Shown piece after piece: positions 46,881 through 57,539 of a DNA stretch of 64,000 nt. Under the pieces are notes generated by a model. It worked only from the letters and a program-made list of their open reading frames with translations. It was not told the DNA's origin and searched no databases. The stretch comes from Charina bottae (lineage: Eukaryota; Chordata; Lepidosauria; Squamata; Charinaidae). The DNA lies in assembly GCA_023362775.1 (NCBI GenBank), contig JALMGJ010000002.1:58243914-58307913 (forward strand), written 5' to 3'. The stretch's first letter is position 1; the number at the start of each line of letters is the position of its first letter. A program made the position numbers and the translations under genes.

Positions 46881-47010
46881 CATCAGTCAGTCAGTCACTC
46901 AGTCAGTCAGTCAGTTGATTTATATCCCGCCATTTGTACAGGAGCTCCAGGTGGCACACATGTACTTCCTCCTCCTATTTTTCCCCACAACAAAATCCTG
47001 AGAGATATGT
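46881..47010 (-). mobile_element. SINE 3' fragment with (AGTC)n tail
   Basis: On the minus strand GTGGGGAAAAATAGGAGGAGG, then AATGGCGGGATATAAATC, the 3' part of the SINE family at 24121. Its tail runs directly into about eight AGTC/ACTG units. Confidence 0.6.
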
Positions 47011-47377
47011 TGGTCTTTTCTACAATTCCGAAAATTCACAGACATGCATTTCTGGCATGATGGCCAAAATTTCTCACAATCCTACTATTTACAGTATGTT
47101 ATGATAGGGTTGGAACTTTGGATATTACTTGCTAACCTAGATAGCATATGAGAAGTTTTAAAGGGAGTCATAATTAGTGGAATGAGAGTTATACAATAAA
47201 ATCAAGAAAAATATATTTAGCACAACCAAGAAAAGCATATTCCTTCTACATAAGCAGGTTCTTTACTGACAGCTAGAAAACCTAGAATGAGGTCCCCCCT
47301 GACATCTGTGTGGGCCCTCGCCCTGATGGTGTTCTCCCAGGCCTTGAGCTAGGGGGGATTCAGTCTCTTGCAGGATG

Positions 47378-47560
47378 TGTGTGTGTGTGTGTGTGTGTGT
47401 GTGTTGTTGGCCAGATCCACCCATTCCTTCTCCTTTTTTCTTTTCCATTATTCATATTTTATTATTTTTGTTGTTGTTGTTGTTGTTCTTATATTGTGAG
47501 TCACCCAGAGTAATCTGGAGTTAGGCAGTGACTAAATTAAATTAAATTAATTAAATTGGA
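47378..47560. repeat. (GT)n, (GTT)n and a LINE/SINE-type tail
   Basis: GT units at 47378-47404 and GTT units near 47468. GTGAGTCACCCAGAGTAATC, then a TAAATTAAATT tail, resembles the 3' end of squamate LINE or SINE copies. Confidence 0.55.
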
Positions 47561-47938
47561 TATTGTCATCAGGACCTCTTCACATAAGAGGATTTTCTAA
47601 TGGATATCACTTGCACACAGCTAGAAAGTGTTAGATAAAATGAAAGACTTAGCAATTATGTTTCAGATAAGCATCAATCTGGATAAAATAAATTGTGTAA
47701 AACCAAAAGGAGAACTATCAAAACATTTACCAAGAAAAAAATCAACCAGTCATGTCTTAGGAACATAAGATATTGGAAACTGCTTGCACTTAGAGTTATC
47801 CAGTACTCTACATACTTTGGACTGCATGCTGGCTGAAATCCTAAACTTAAATCCTAAACATTGTCATGGAATGGTATTTTTGTACCAAATGTTTTAGAAC
47901 ACAATTAGAGATATCTCCTACAACTTTAAAGACCCAGC

Positions 47939-48305
47939 TTCTAAGGCAGAGCTTTCCAAACTTTTTATGTTGGTGACACACTTTTTAGACATGCATCATT
48001 TCGCGACACACTCTTACAGCAGGGCATCATTTCGTGACACACGCTTACAGCAAGGCACAAGGCAGGCACTAGGACCTGCACGGAATCACAGCAGGTTTGG
48101 AGGCAGCAAGTCACAAGGCAGGCACTAGGACCTCTGCGGAATCCTGGCAGGGCAGGTTTGGAGGCAGCAAGGCACAAGGCAGGCACTAGGACCTGCATGG
48201 AATCCTGGCAGGGCTCTGAGGCAGCAGCAGCTGGGACACAACCAGACACTGCAGGTGACACACTAACGTGTCCCGACACACAGTTTGGAAAGCTCTGTTC
48301 TAAGG
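47939..48305. mobile_element. Short non-autonomous hAT, copy 2, with 8 bp TSD
   Basis: A 351 bp element (47947-48297) starts CAGAGCTTTCCAAACT and ends AGTTTGGAAAGCTCTG. TTCTAAGG flanks both sides. The interior holds about three units with GGCAGGCACTAGGACCT. It has the same orientation as the copy at 36755. Confidence 0.92.
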
Positions 48306-49351
48306 ATTACAAATCTTCTTTTGCTCCTGCCCACAAGAACATTTTTAAACTTAATTTATAGATAAAAATCATATTCCTTCATTTGAATTCTACTGTATAA
48401 AATTAAAACTAAGAATAAATATAATGGAAATGTAAATCCATAAAAAGGATGTGATGCATTGCAAAACAGCTTCCATAAAAGAGTTCCATAAAACCTCTCA
48501 CTCATATTTAGGTAACTCTATTCTATATAGTGGTATATTCTCCATGATAGCAGGCAGGCACATAGGAAAGTTGTCTTTTTCCAGTTTTCTGTTAACCCAC
48601 TTTTTGTTTTCACCATTAAAAGAACAATTCTTAACCCATCCACAACTATTACATTCATTCAATTAGAGTAACTTATTCTAGGATGCAAGTTTCAAGTTAA
48701 AATTAAACAGGAACCGTTTCTCAAGGACTAGCAGAGCACAGGCTCCAGAAAATACAGCAACAGATCCTGTCCAGCTGTCTAAGTTTCTGCACAATCCCAG
48801 GTTCATCACGGAGCTCAGTTAACTTCCACATATGCCTAACCACTCTTGAGGCACAAAGGTTATCCCCAATATCTGGTGGGTAGCAGGTTATCTTCTGTTG
48901 TTAATCATTGGTCCAGCCAGCTGAATATTTTCAAGCACTTGACAGTAGTTCACTTACATTGCTTATGTTTAGCCAGCAGTGTTCATATTTATGAACCCCC
49001 ATAGAAGAAAGTTGTAGGGACAGCATCATACAATGTCAAAGTGTAGAAGGGAACTCAAAGAAAATAAAGCCAGCCACAAAGCCATTAATGATAACCTGGC
49101 ATAAGGGACATCTGCCAATTGATTTAATTTCCATATAGTTAAACTGCAATCTGACCAGGAGATTAACAGGTAAACAGAATGATTTGAGTAATCCAAACTT
49201 CGTATTAAAATAAATATCATTGAACTATTTAAAATGCATACAATAAAACAACTATTTTCTAAGAATCAAAGAAGGCAAGATTTCAGCCTTTATTCATGGA
49301 TGGGATTTGTCTGTGTACCCTGAATAGAGCAGTAGTACTGTCCACCTGCTG
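48306..49351. other. No gene seen
   Basis: Intronic sequence. Nothing recognisable. Confidence 0.55.
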
Positions 49352-49569
49352 CTTGATATCTGTGGAGTCCTTGATGCTCTCTGAGCCTTGTTGTTTTCTT
49401 GCAGACATTTCATTGCCAGGCTAGGCAACATCTTCAGTGAGAAAAGGGAGTGGGACTTGCTCTCTGTTTATATGCCCTGGCTTGTCCTGCCTGTGTTGGT
49501 GGGGGTGTTGTACTCTCCATGGTAGTTCCTTGATTGGGTTGTTCTTTGCTACTTGATATTCTTGATATC
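49352..49569 (-). mobile_element. PLE 3' terminal fragment (family C) with hammerhead-like core
   Basis: On the minus strand it matches the 3' end of the 23205 copy, from the ACAACACCCCCACCAACACAG region to GGACTCCACAG. CTTGATATC at 49352-49360 and 49561-49569 may be its TSD. The core reads CTGAAGA (49437-49431), a TTGCC/GGCAA hairpin and GAAATGTC. Confidence 0.75.
49400..49441 (-). ncRNA. Hammerhead-like motif in PLE fragment
   Basis: CTGAAGA, a 5 bp TTGCC/GGCAA stem II, then GAAATGTC. The CG of ACGTC has become TG, leaving a U-G wobble in the short stem III. Confidence 0.4.
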
Positions 49570-50296
49570 AGCTATGCCAAGATGCAAAAAAAAAATGTCT
49601 GATAGCACTGTGGACTTCGACACCTTTAATAAGTTTGCCTTTGTGTTTCCTTTGACACTTTGGTAGATAGAGCATTTTGTCAGAACTTGTTTCTGAAGGC
49701 CCTTTGCAGCCATTTTGTCATTTATTGTATAATTCCAATGCAGATATATACAGTACATGCAGATACATATATTCCAATTGCAATATACTGTACATTGATG
49801 AATCCAAAGCCTTCACTAATAGTGGTCCGAACAATATACTTTATTCATAGCAAGAATAGAATGAACATTCATATTTCCTCCCTTCATGGAAATCAGCTGA
49901 GAAGTCTTTCTGTCTATCAGATCCTCTCTAATTGCAAGGAATTGCCATATTGAGCTGATAACCATATGAACAACATCCCCCAGGAAGCCTAATTAAATCT
50001 TTCTGTAACAGTTTGTTGTCAGACTGTATAAATATATATTTTATTTCTGGGTACCTTTAAGTTTAGTTTCCTCTGCTAAGTATATTTCCTGCTATCTTTT
50101 TAATCCTTTTTTATCATGATGAGTTAATATTTATTTTGCATTTTATATTTTACTGTTTTACTTATTGGACACTCCCCTGATGTTTATTTAAATTTAATTA
50201 TTAGGCTTTCCCTTGGTATCTAAATAGACAAAAAAGTAGGTTAGAAATTATTTTAAGAGGTTAAGAAACTTGTCTCCTGTCCTCAAGCTGTGGTTA
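49570..50296. other. No gene seen
   Basis: AT-rich intronic sequence. Confidence 0.55.
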
Positions 50297-50540
50297 TTGG
50301 GTGATCTTTGGTCTAGTGGTTAAGGCAACAGGCTAGAAACCAGGAGACTGAGAATTCTAGTCCCGCCTTAGGCATGAAAGCCGGCTGGGCGACCTTGGGC
50401 CAGTAACTCTCTCTCAGCCCAACTCACCTCACAGGGTTGCTGTTGTGGAGGAAATAGGAGGAGGAAGGAGTATTTGGTATGTTCGCTGCCTTGAGTTATT
50501 TATAAAAATAATAAAGGCGGGATAGAAAATAAATAAAATA
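50297..50540 (+). mobile_element. tRNA-derived SINE (same family as at 24121)
   Basis: GGTCTAGTGGTTAAGGCAACAGG, ATTCTAGTCCCGCC, CTCTCTCAGCCCAACTCACC and the end AATAAAGGCGGGATAGAAAA with an A-rich tail. Very similar to 24121-24355. Confidence 0.85.
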
Positions 50541-51425
50541 AATACCTTAAAAAGACTCAGTTAAATGAGACTGTGATTATTAAAAATACGATGAATCTTT
50601 TCCAGGTATAAATAAATACAGGGAAATAATGGAAAGAAAAGGAAGGTGGGATATAAGAATGAAACAAAAATGCTACTCTTAACTATTCATAGTGGGTAAG
50701 AACAGCAAACCTGCTATTATTTAAAATAACCAATTTGTCAGGGATGGGAAATGCAGCTCCTGCTAATACATGCAAATCACTCTGTCTCCGGCTCCATCAC
50801 TAATCAGAGGAAGGGATGATGGTTCCTATTTAACTCAGTTCACTTCTATTGCCATATGAAAGGCACTTGTCTGTCACCTACTGTGATTTTAGCTTGTTAA
50901 TTTCAAGAGATATTGACAAGCGCTTTAATTCTCATGCAAGATTAATGGGCTTCACGGGGAAGCAATACCCCAGAGTCAGACAACCCTTTCACACTTGCAA
51001 ATTGTCCACATTGTAAAAAGCTTTCTCTTCTCTTGTAAACAGGGTTGGAGCTGTTTAAAAAAGGAGCTTTTGTTTGGCATCTCAGGGTGAGTTTTCAATG
51101 GGCTGGCCTGCAGAGTAAGCACAAACATTTCTCACTGAGAGGAAGTTGTATTGAGGCTTGTTGCTAATTGCTCATCAGGAAAGCAGATGAAGTTCCCCAA
51201 TAATCCTCCCTCTTTTTCCCCCAGATATGTTCCGTGTAGTGCTGGCAAACATACTCAGTGAAGCTTGGATCATACCCAAAGACCAAAAGAGCTGCAGGGA
51301 ATAGCTGGTCTACTATATATGCATAGCAGAAACTGCATTGAATACATGGGCTTTGCAGAAACTTGAGTTCCATTCTGCAAATGAGGTGGTAAAATATGGA
51401 TGAGCTGACACAGAGAACATTCAGT
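50541..51425. other. No gene seen
   Basis: Intronic sequence. Nothing recognisable. Confidence 0.55.
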
Positions 51426-51481
51426 TCAATTCTGGGAGTTGAAGTCCACACATCTTAAAGCTGCCAAGGTTGAGAAACACT
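51426..51481 (+). mobile_element. hAT-like MITE end fragment
   Basis: AATTCTGGGAGTTGAAGTCC, then CAAGGTTGAGAAACACTG, the common reptile repeat end whose reverse complement starts CAGTGTTTCTCAACCTTGG. The other end and a TSD were not found. Confidence 0.5.
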
Positions 51482-52139
51482 GATATAGACTATGTTACTA
51501 CTTTATTTCTATGAAGCTGGTCTATCACTTCTTCCTTGCTACAAATTTTCCTGGGCCTACAGAGGAATGTAGGAATGATGAAAACAACCTTTTCCCCTGT
51601 TGGTTTAATTACTATAACATCAGAGCAATTATGGTTCCATAAGGGGAAAACAAAGCATCTGCTTTAGTGTCAAATAAGATAATGTGGGAAGGAGATGAAG
51701 GCACACATGTGTACAAACATCTGGGAAAGGCAAGGCAAGGCAAGGCGCAGGGACTAGCTGAGGAGAGAACAATCCCTAAAGGAAAAGGCAGGCACTGGTA
51801 GGTCCACCAGGGAGCCAGCCACCAAGAGTTGCCTTTCCTGCACAGATGGGATGGGCAAAAAACAGGGGAACCGCCATTCAAGTCTTGCAGTCCAAACAAT
51901 CCACCAACCCAGGCCAGTTCCCAACCCACTGCAATCCAAACTGGAATTTCTGAAACTGGCTTAAGAAATAGCTGGGAACAGCATGGGAAACAAGCAGCTT
52001 AGGCTGCAGTGCAGAATTGCCTTGAGACTGCATTTAAAATGCACATATCTCCCCCCCCCCTTTTGGAGGAAAAAATCTTCCAATAAAAATATTGATTGAT
52101 TGATCCACTATCTTTTGAAGAGTTCTAGCGTTTCTACAC
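51482..52139. other. No gene seen
   Basis: Intronic sequence. The 105-codon antisense frame at 51612-51929 has no recognisable family. Confidence 0.5.
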
Positions 52140-52345
52140 ATTATTCTCTGACATTTGAAAAGGTAATTGACTCCTGGTGGCTTCATGGATATGTCCATGT
52201 AGTTTCTGTAGAAACAATTTAGAGGTGATTTGGCATTGCCTTCTTCCAAGATGTTGTCAAACTTCCCAATAGCTGTGCTATTCTTTGGTAGTCTCCTAAT
52301 TGAGTACTAACTAGGTCCATTCCTACTTAGCTTCCAAGCCCAGAC
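52140..52345 (-). mobile_element. Old SINE relic related to the BovB-body SINE
   Basis: GACTCCTGGTGGCTTCATGG and AGGTGATTTGGCATTGCCTTC resemble the reverse complement of the body of the SINE at 33925. Decayed. Confidence 0.4.
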
Positions 52346-52655
52346 AAAGTCAGTCAACCTATATTTAGAACAGCAAACCTGGTAGTATTTGCCCTAGTAA
52401 ATTGCTGCTCAGCTATGAATTGTTGTGAGCCTTTCCTAATGAATGCAATTATTTCTACTTGTGTTAGATGTAAGTTAAAATGTTAGTCATAGAGCAACCC
52501 TTTCTAACCAAGGCACCCTTCAAATGCCATTCTGCTTTGTAATTTTTACTTGGACTTAGCAATAAAATTGGGGAAATAAATGCAGTTAGATCAGTTATTC
52601 TGAAATGAATTTATGGGTATCTTCCCAATTGGCTTCTTATACATCTGGTCTGGAT

Positions 52656-55600
52656 GCTAGAAGGGTTGTTGTTGTTGTTCAGTCGTTCAGTCGTGTCCGA
52701 CTCTTCGTGACCTCATGGACCATAGCACGCCAGGCCTTCCTGTCCTCCACTGTCTCTCGGAGTTTACTCAAATTCATGTTCATTACATCGGTGATGCTAT
52801 CTAACCATCTCATCCTCTGCCGTCCCCTTCTCCTTTTGCCCTCAGTCTTTCCCAGCATCAGGGTCTTTTCCAGTGAGTCCTCTCTTCTCATTAGGTGGCC
52901 AAAGTATTTGAGCTTCAGCTTCAGCATCTGTCCTTCCAATGAGCAGTCAGGGTTGATTTCCTTTAGGATTGACTGGTTTGACCTCCTTGCAGTCCAAGGG
53001 ACTCTCAAGAGTCTTCTCCAGCACCACAGCTCGAAAGCATCAATTCTTTGGCGCTCAGCCTTCCTTATGGTCCAACTCTCACAGCCATACATTGCTACTG
53101 GAAAAACCATAGCTTTAACTATACGGACCTTTGTCGGCAAGGTGATGTCTCTGCTTTTTAATATGCTGTCTAGGTTTGCCATAGCTTTCCTTCCAAGGAG
53201 CAAGCGTCTTTTAATTTCATGGCTGCAGTCACTGTCTGCGGTGATCTTGGAGCCCAAGAAAATAAAATCTGTCACTGCTTCCATTTCTTTCCCTTCTATT
53301 TGCCAGGAAGTGATGGGACCAGATGCCATGATCTGGGTTTTTTTAATGTTGAGTTTCAAGCCAGCTTTTGCACTCTCCTCTTTCACCCTCATCAAGAGGC
53401 TCTTTAGTTCCTCTTCACTTTCTGCCATTAGGGTGGTATCGTCTGCATATCTGAGGTTGTTGATATTTTTCCCGGCAATCTTAACTCCGGCTTGTGATTC
53501 ATCCAGCCCGGCCTTTCTCATGATGTACTCTGCATATAAGTTAAATAAGCAGGGTGATAATATACAGCCTTGTCGTACTCCTTTCCCAATTTTGAACCAG
53601 TCGGTTGTTCCATGTCCGGTTCTAACTGTTGCTTCTTGACCCACATACAGGTTTCTCAGGAGACAGGTAAGGTGGTCTGGTACTCCCATCTCTTTAAGAA
53701 TTTGCCACAGTTTGTTGTGATCCACACAATCAAAGGCTTTAGCGTAGTCAATGAAGCAGAAGTAGATGTTTTTCTGGAACTCTCTTGCTTTTTCCATGAT
53801 CCAGCGAATGTTGGCAATCTGATCTCTAGTTCCTCTGCCTCTTCGAAACCCAGCTTGCACTTCTGGTAGTTCTCGGTTCACATGCTGCTGAAGCCTAGCT
53901 TGTAGGATTTTGAGCATAACCTTGCTGGCATGTGAAATGAGCGCAATTGTACGGTAGTTTGAACATTCTTTGGCATTGCCTTTCTTTGGAATTGGAACGT
54001 AAACTGACCTTTTCCAATCCTGTGGCCACTGTTGAGTTTTCCAAATTTGTTGGCATATTGAGTGCAGCACTTTAACAGCATCATCTTTTAGGATTTTAAA
54101 TAGCTCAGCTGGGATACTGTCTTCTCCGCTAGCTTTGTTGTTAGTAATGCTTCCTAAGGCCCACTTGACTTCACTCTCTAGGATGTCCGGCTCAAGGTCA
54201 GTGACCACACCATCGTATTTATCAGGGATATTAAGATCTTTCTTGTATAGTTCTTCTGTGTATTCTTGCCACCTCTTCTTAATCTCTTCTGCTTCTGTTA
54301 GGTCCCTGCCTTTTTTGTCCTTTATCATGCCCATCTTTGCACAAAACATTCCCTTGATATCTCCGATTTTCTTGAAGAGATCTCTAGTCTTCCCCATTCT
54401 ATTGTTTTCCTCGATTTCTTTGCATTGTTCATTTAAGAAGGCCTTCTTATCTCTCCTTGCTATTCTCTGGAATTCTGCATTCAGTTGTTTATATCTTTCC
54501 CTTTCTCCCTTGCCTTTTGCTTCCCTTCTTTCCTCAGCTATTTGTAAAGCCTCATCAGTCAGCCACTTTGCTTTCTTGCATTTCTTTTTCTTTGGGATGG
54601 TTTTAGTTGCTGCCTCCTGTACAATGTTACGAACCTCCATCCATAGTTCTTCAGGCACTCTGTCTACCAGATCTAATCCTTTAAATCTATTCCTCACTTC
54701 CACTGTATATTCATAAGGGATATGATTTAGGTCATACCTGATTGGTCTAGTGGTTTTCTCTACATTCTTCAATTTAAGCCTAAATTTTGCAATAAGAAGC
54801 TCATGATCTGAGCCACAGTCAGCTCCAGGTCTTGTTTTTGCTGATTGTATAGAGCTTCTCCATCTTTGGCTGCAAAGTATATAATCAATCTGATTTCGGT
54901 ATTGACCATCTGGTGATGTCCATGTGTAGAGTCGTCTCTTGTGTTGTTGGAAAAGAGTGTTTGCTATGACCAGCGTGTTCTCTTGACAAAACTCTATTAG
55001 CCTTTGCCCTGCTTCATTTTGTACTCCGAGGCCGAACTTGCCTGTTATTCTGGTTATTTTTTGACTTCCTACCTTAGCATTCCAGTCCCCTATGATGAAA
55101 AGGACATCTTTTTTTGGTGTTAGTTCTAGAAGGTGTTGTAGGTCTTCATAGAACCGGTCAACTTCAGCTTCTTTGGCATCAGTGGTTGGGGCATAGACTT
55201 GGATCACTGTGATGTTGAATGGTTTGCCTTGGATTCGAACTGAAAGCATTCTGTCGTTTTTGAGGTTGTACCCCAGTACTGCCTTTCCCACTCTTTTATT
55301 GACTATGAGAGCTACTCCATTTCTTCTAAGGGATTCTTGCCCACAGTAGTATATATAATGGTCTCCTGAATTAAATTCGCCCATTCCTGTCCATTTTAGT
55401 TCGCTGATTCCCAATATGTCGATGTTCAATCTTGTCATCTCATGTTTGACCACATCCAGCTTACCTTGATTCATAGTTCTTACATTCCAGGTTCCTATGC
55501 AATATTGTTCTTTACAGCATCGGACTTTCCTTCCACTTCCAGACACATCCACAACTGAGCGTCCTTTCGGCTTTGGCCCAGCCGTTTCACACTTTCTGGA

Positions 55601-55875
55601 GCTACTCGGAATTGCCCTCCGCTCTTCCCCAGTAGCATTTTGGACACCTTCCGACCTGAGGGGCTCATCTTCCGGCGTCATATCTTTTAGCCTTTTGATA
55701 CTGTCCATGGGTTTTCTTGGCAAGGATACTGGAGTGGTTTGCCATTTCCTCCTCCAGTGGACCACGTTTTGTCAGAACTCTCCATCATGACCTGTTCTTC
55801 TTGACCTGACTTCATTGAGTTATGCAAGCCCCTTCGCCACGACAAGGCAGTGATCCATGAAGGGGCTAGAAGGGT
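52656..55875 (-). mobile_element. Full-length BovB (RTE) LINE with 11 bp TSD
   Basis: The element proper is 52667-55864 (3,198 bp), about the usual BovB length. GCTAGAAGGGT at 52656-52666 and 55865-55875 is a perfect TSD. The minus-strand order is a 5' region (CCCCTTCATGGATCACTGCC...), the 1028-codon frame, then the GACACGACTGAACGACTGAAC end with an (AAC)n tail. A complete length, an intact frame and a perfect TSD point to a recent insertion. It could also supply the machinery for the truncated BovB copies and BovB-tailed SINEs. Confidence 0.95.
52679..55765 (-). CDS. BovB ORF2: APE endonuclease and reverse transcriptase, intact
   Basis: The protein nicks target DNA and reverse transcribes LINE RNA there. 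The APE endonuclease spans about residues 85-335: GTWN (91-94), catalytic Glu122 in SELKW, YAPTTDA (191-197), GDWN (226-229) and SDH (319-321). RT spans about 540-860: FIDYAKAFD (671-679), GVRQGCILSPCLFNLYAEY (729-747) and YADD (773-776). The C-terminal part has YGCESWTIRKAERQRIDAFE, VPWTARRSNQSIL and KYFGHLMRRED, then VHEVTKSRTRLND. No stop or frameshift occurs in 1028 codons. The first Met gives MVHWRRKWQ; the true start could be Met20. All key catalytic residues are visible, so it may be active. Confidence 0.93.
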   Translation of the reverse strand: MVHWRRKWQTTPVSLPRKPMDSIKRLKDMTPEDEPLRSEGVQNATGEERRAIPSSSRKCETAGPKPKGRSVVDVSGSGRKVRCCKEQYCIGTWNVRTMNQGKLDVVKHEMTRLNIDILGISELKWTGMGEFNSGDHYIYYCGQESLRRNGVALIVNKRVGKAVLGYNLKNDRMLSVRIQGKPFNITVIQVYAPTTDAKEAEVDRFYEDLQHLLELTPKKDVLFIIGDWNAKVGSQKITRITGKFGLGVQNEAGQRLIEFCQENTLVIANTLFQQHKRRLYTWTSPDGQYRNQIDYILCSQRWRSSIQSAKTRPGADCGSDHELLIAKFRLKLKNVEKTTRPIRYDLNHIPYEYTVEVRNRFKGLDLVDRVPEELWMEVRNIVQEAATKTIPKKKKCKKAKWLTDEALQIAEERREAKGKGERERYKQLNAEFQRIARRDKKAFLNEQCKEIEENNRMGKTRDLFKKIGDIKGMFCAKMGMIKDKKGRDLTEAEEIKKRWQEYTEELYKKDLNIPDKYDGVVTDLEPDILESEVKWALGSITNNKASGEDSIPAELFKILKDDAVKVLHSICQQIWKTQQWPQDWKRSVYVPIPKKGNAKECSNYRTIALISHASKVMLKILQARLQQHVNRELPEVQAGFRRGRGTRDQIANIRWIMEKAREFQKNIYFCFIDYAKAFDCVDHNKLWQILKEMGVPDHLTCLLRNLYVGQEATVRTGHGTTDWFKIGKGVRQGCILSPCLFNLYAEYIMRKAGLDESQAGVKIAGKNINNLRYADDTTLMAESEEELKSLLMRVKEESAKAGLKLNIKKTQIMASGPITSWQIEGKEMEAVTDFIFLGSKITADSDCSHEIKRRLLLGRKAMANLDSILKSRDITLPTKVRIVKAMVFPVAMYGCESWTIRKAERQRIDAFELWCWRRLLRVPWTARRSNQSILKEINPDCSLEGQMLKLKLKYFGHLMRREDSLEKTLMLGKTEGKRRRGRQRMRWLDSITDVMNMNLSKLRETVEDRKAWRAMVHEVTKSRTRLND

Positions 55876-56128
55876 ATCTACATATTTTAATTTCATCTTG
55901 CTTTATCACAGTTGGAAGATGCCCAAGATGCAAGATCTGCTTCCTTCAAATAAATGATATTTTTCAGTGATGCTGAGCTTTTAAAGGCTGATGTACAGAT
56001 TGTTTTACTGAATAAAAACCATCAAGACAATGAAATGTACTTCAGGGATTTTAGAAGTGAAAATGAAGAAATGCTATTGTAGAATCATAATCATCATCAT
56101 CAAATCATCCAACAAATATCACTGTTTT
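55876..56128. other. No gene seen
   Basis: Short AT-rich intronic stretch. Confidence 0.5.
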
Positions 56129-57451
56129 TAGATTGGATATTTTCTTTTCTTTTTTATCAAAGTTTTTATTATTTTTTAGAACAAAGATAAAAATTACAAA
56201 AAAAAAACTACAAACAAAAACACTAAAAGTGTAAAAACACAAAAGAAAAGACTTTTAGAAAGTTACATACATACAGGTGACTTCCAGTTTTCATCAACAA
56301 GAATATACAGCAATTCCCATAAACAAACACTTCCTCTATATCAAACCATAATGACATTATTTCTATAAATCCCTCCATTAACACATATATAAATCTCTAA
56401 TAAAATTGCTCCTTCACCTTACATAAAAAATATATACACATATATATATAAATTTCTACTTCAAACTTCCCTCCGTCTTAAAAAATAATCTATTTAATTT
56501 TTTTTCTTTCTACTACTATTCTATATACTTCTGTCTACAAAATAGGCATCAAATTATAGAAACAAATAAATTGTCTGCCTTAATAATAAACAATCTTAAC
56601 CCTATTAGACCTAAAAAACAGTATAAAACATTATTATATCTTATCAATATCCTTTAAGTTTTACAAATCTATAATCCTATAAATCCTAATCCAAACCATA
56701 AGAAAACAAAAGAAAAGAAAAGAAAATCATATTAGTCTCATTATCAATCCAATTAAATATTCTTAATTTTTATAAATTGTCTGCCTTTATAATTAACAAT
56801 CTTAACCCTAATTATCCTTAAAAACAGTATAAAATATTACCAGAACTTGTCAATACCTTTTAAATCTTAGAAATCAAAAATCCTGTAAATCATGTTAACC
56901 TCATTATCAGTCCAATTAAATATTCTTAATTTTTTACCCCTCCTCAAAATATACCAGGGCATTTAAATATTTCACCATTACACCAAAAGCATTTTTTTCA
57001 AAGATCCAACAACCCAAAAAACCCCAAAGATACAAACTTTCCAGCAAAAGAGGAAAAAAAAACTCCCACATAACATACTCTTCTTTCCCATAACATTGAT
57101 TGAAATAATCATAACATTTCCCCAGCTTGGCAGTTCCTTGTACAGTCTTAAGGTTAAACAATCATTTAACCCCATAAACACCAATCCAGAGTTTTCAGAT
57201 GAGAATATTTCAATCTCCCTCACAGCAGTAAAATCGCCATATTTTCCAACGTCGTCTTCTTCATATATTTTCATATAGTTGTTTCATTTTAGCTAGAATC
57301 TCATCTCGAATGTCCCAAACAGTCTGTATAATAAATTGACAACCCTTTGAAAAAATCTCTTCTTGCTGACAACGTAATTCTCTGAAATCTTCTTTAAAAT
57401 CTTCCATTGTTCAAACAGTAAATTATAGCACACCCTAGATTGGATATTTTC
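56129..57451 (-). mobile_element. L1-type insertion with 16 bp TSD and an internal tandem duplication
   Basis: The inserted sequence (56145-57435, 1,291 bp) is flanked by TAGATTGGATATTTTC at 56129-56144 and 57436-57451. Its minus-strand 3' end, CTTTGATAAAAAAG, matches the 3' end of the L1 at 35183. Near its 5' end a short frame starts MEDFKEDFRELRCQQEEIF and soon stops. An AT-rich block of about 206 bp (56566-56771) is repeated in shortened form at 56772-56930. No RT is present. It is either an internally deleted L1 or a non-autonomous L1 passenger. Confidence 0.7.
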
Positions 57452-57539
57452 CAATGATTTGTGTTCTAACCAAGAGCCTCATTGTAATAAGTAGTAAGTT
57501 CCAAGTAAGGTGGTTTTTGCAAATTCCAGTAAATTTAAA

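Noticed and set aside
51612..51939. 105-codon minus-strand frame with Cys/Trp-rich sequence as a possible gene
   Set aside because: No recognisable domain, no splice signals checked out and no repeat homology; a frame of this length is expected by chance in 64 kb.
52605..53639. 344-codon + strand frame
   Set aside because: It is the antisense shadow of the BovB ORF2; the minus-strand frame has clear RT motifs.
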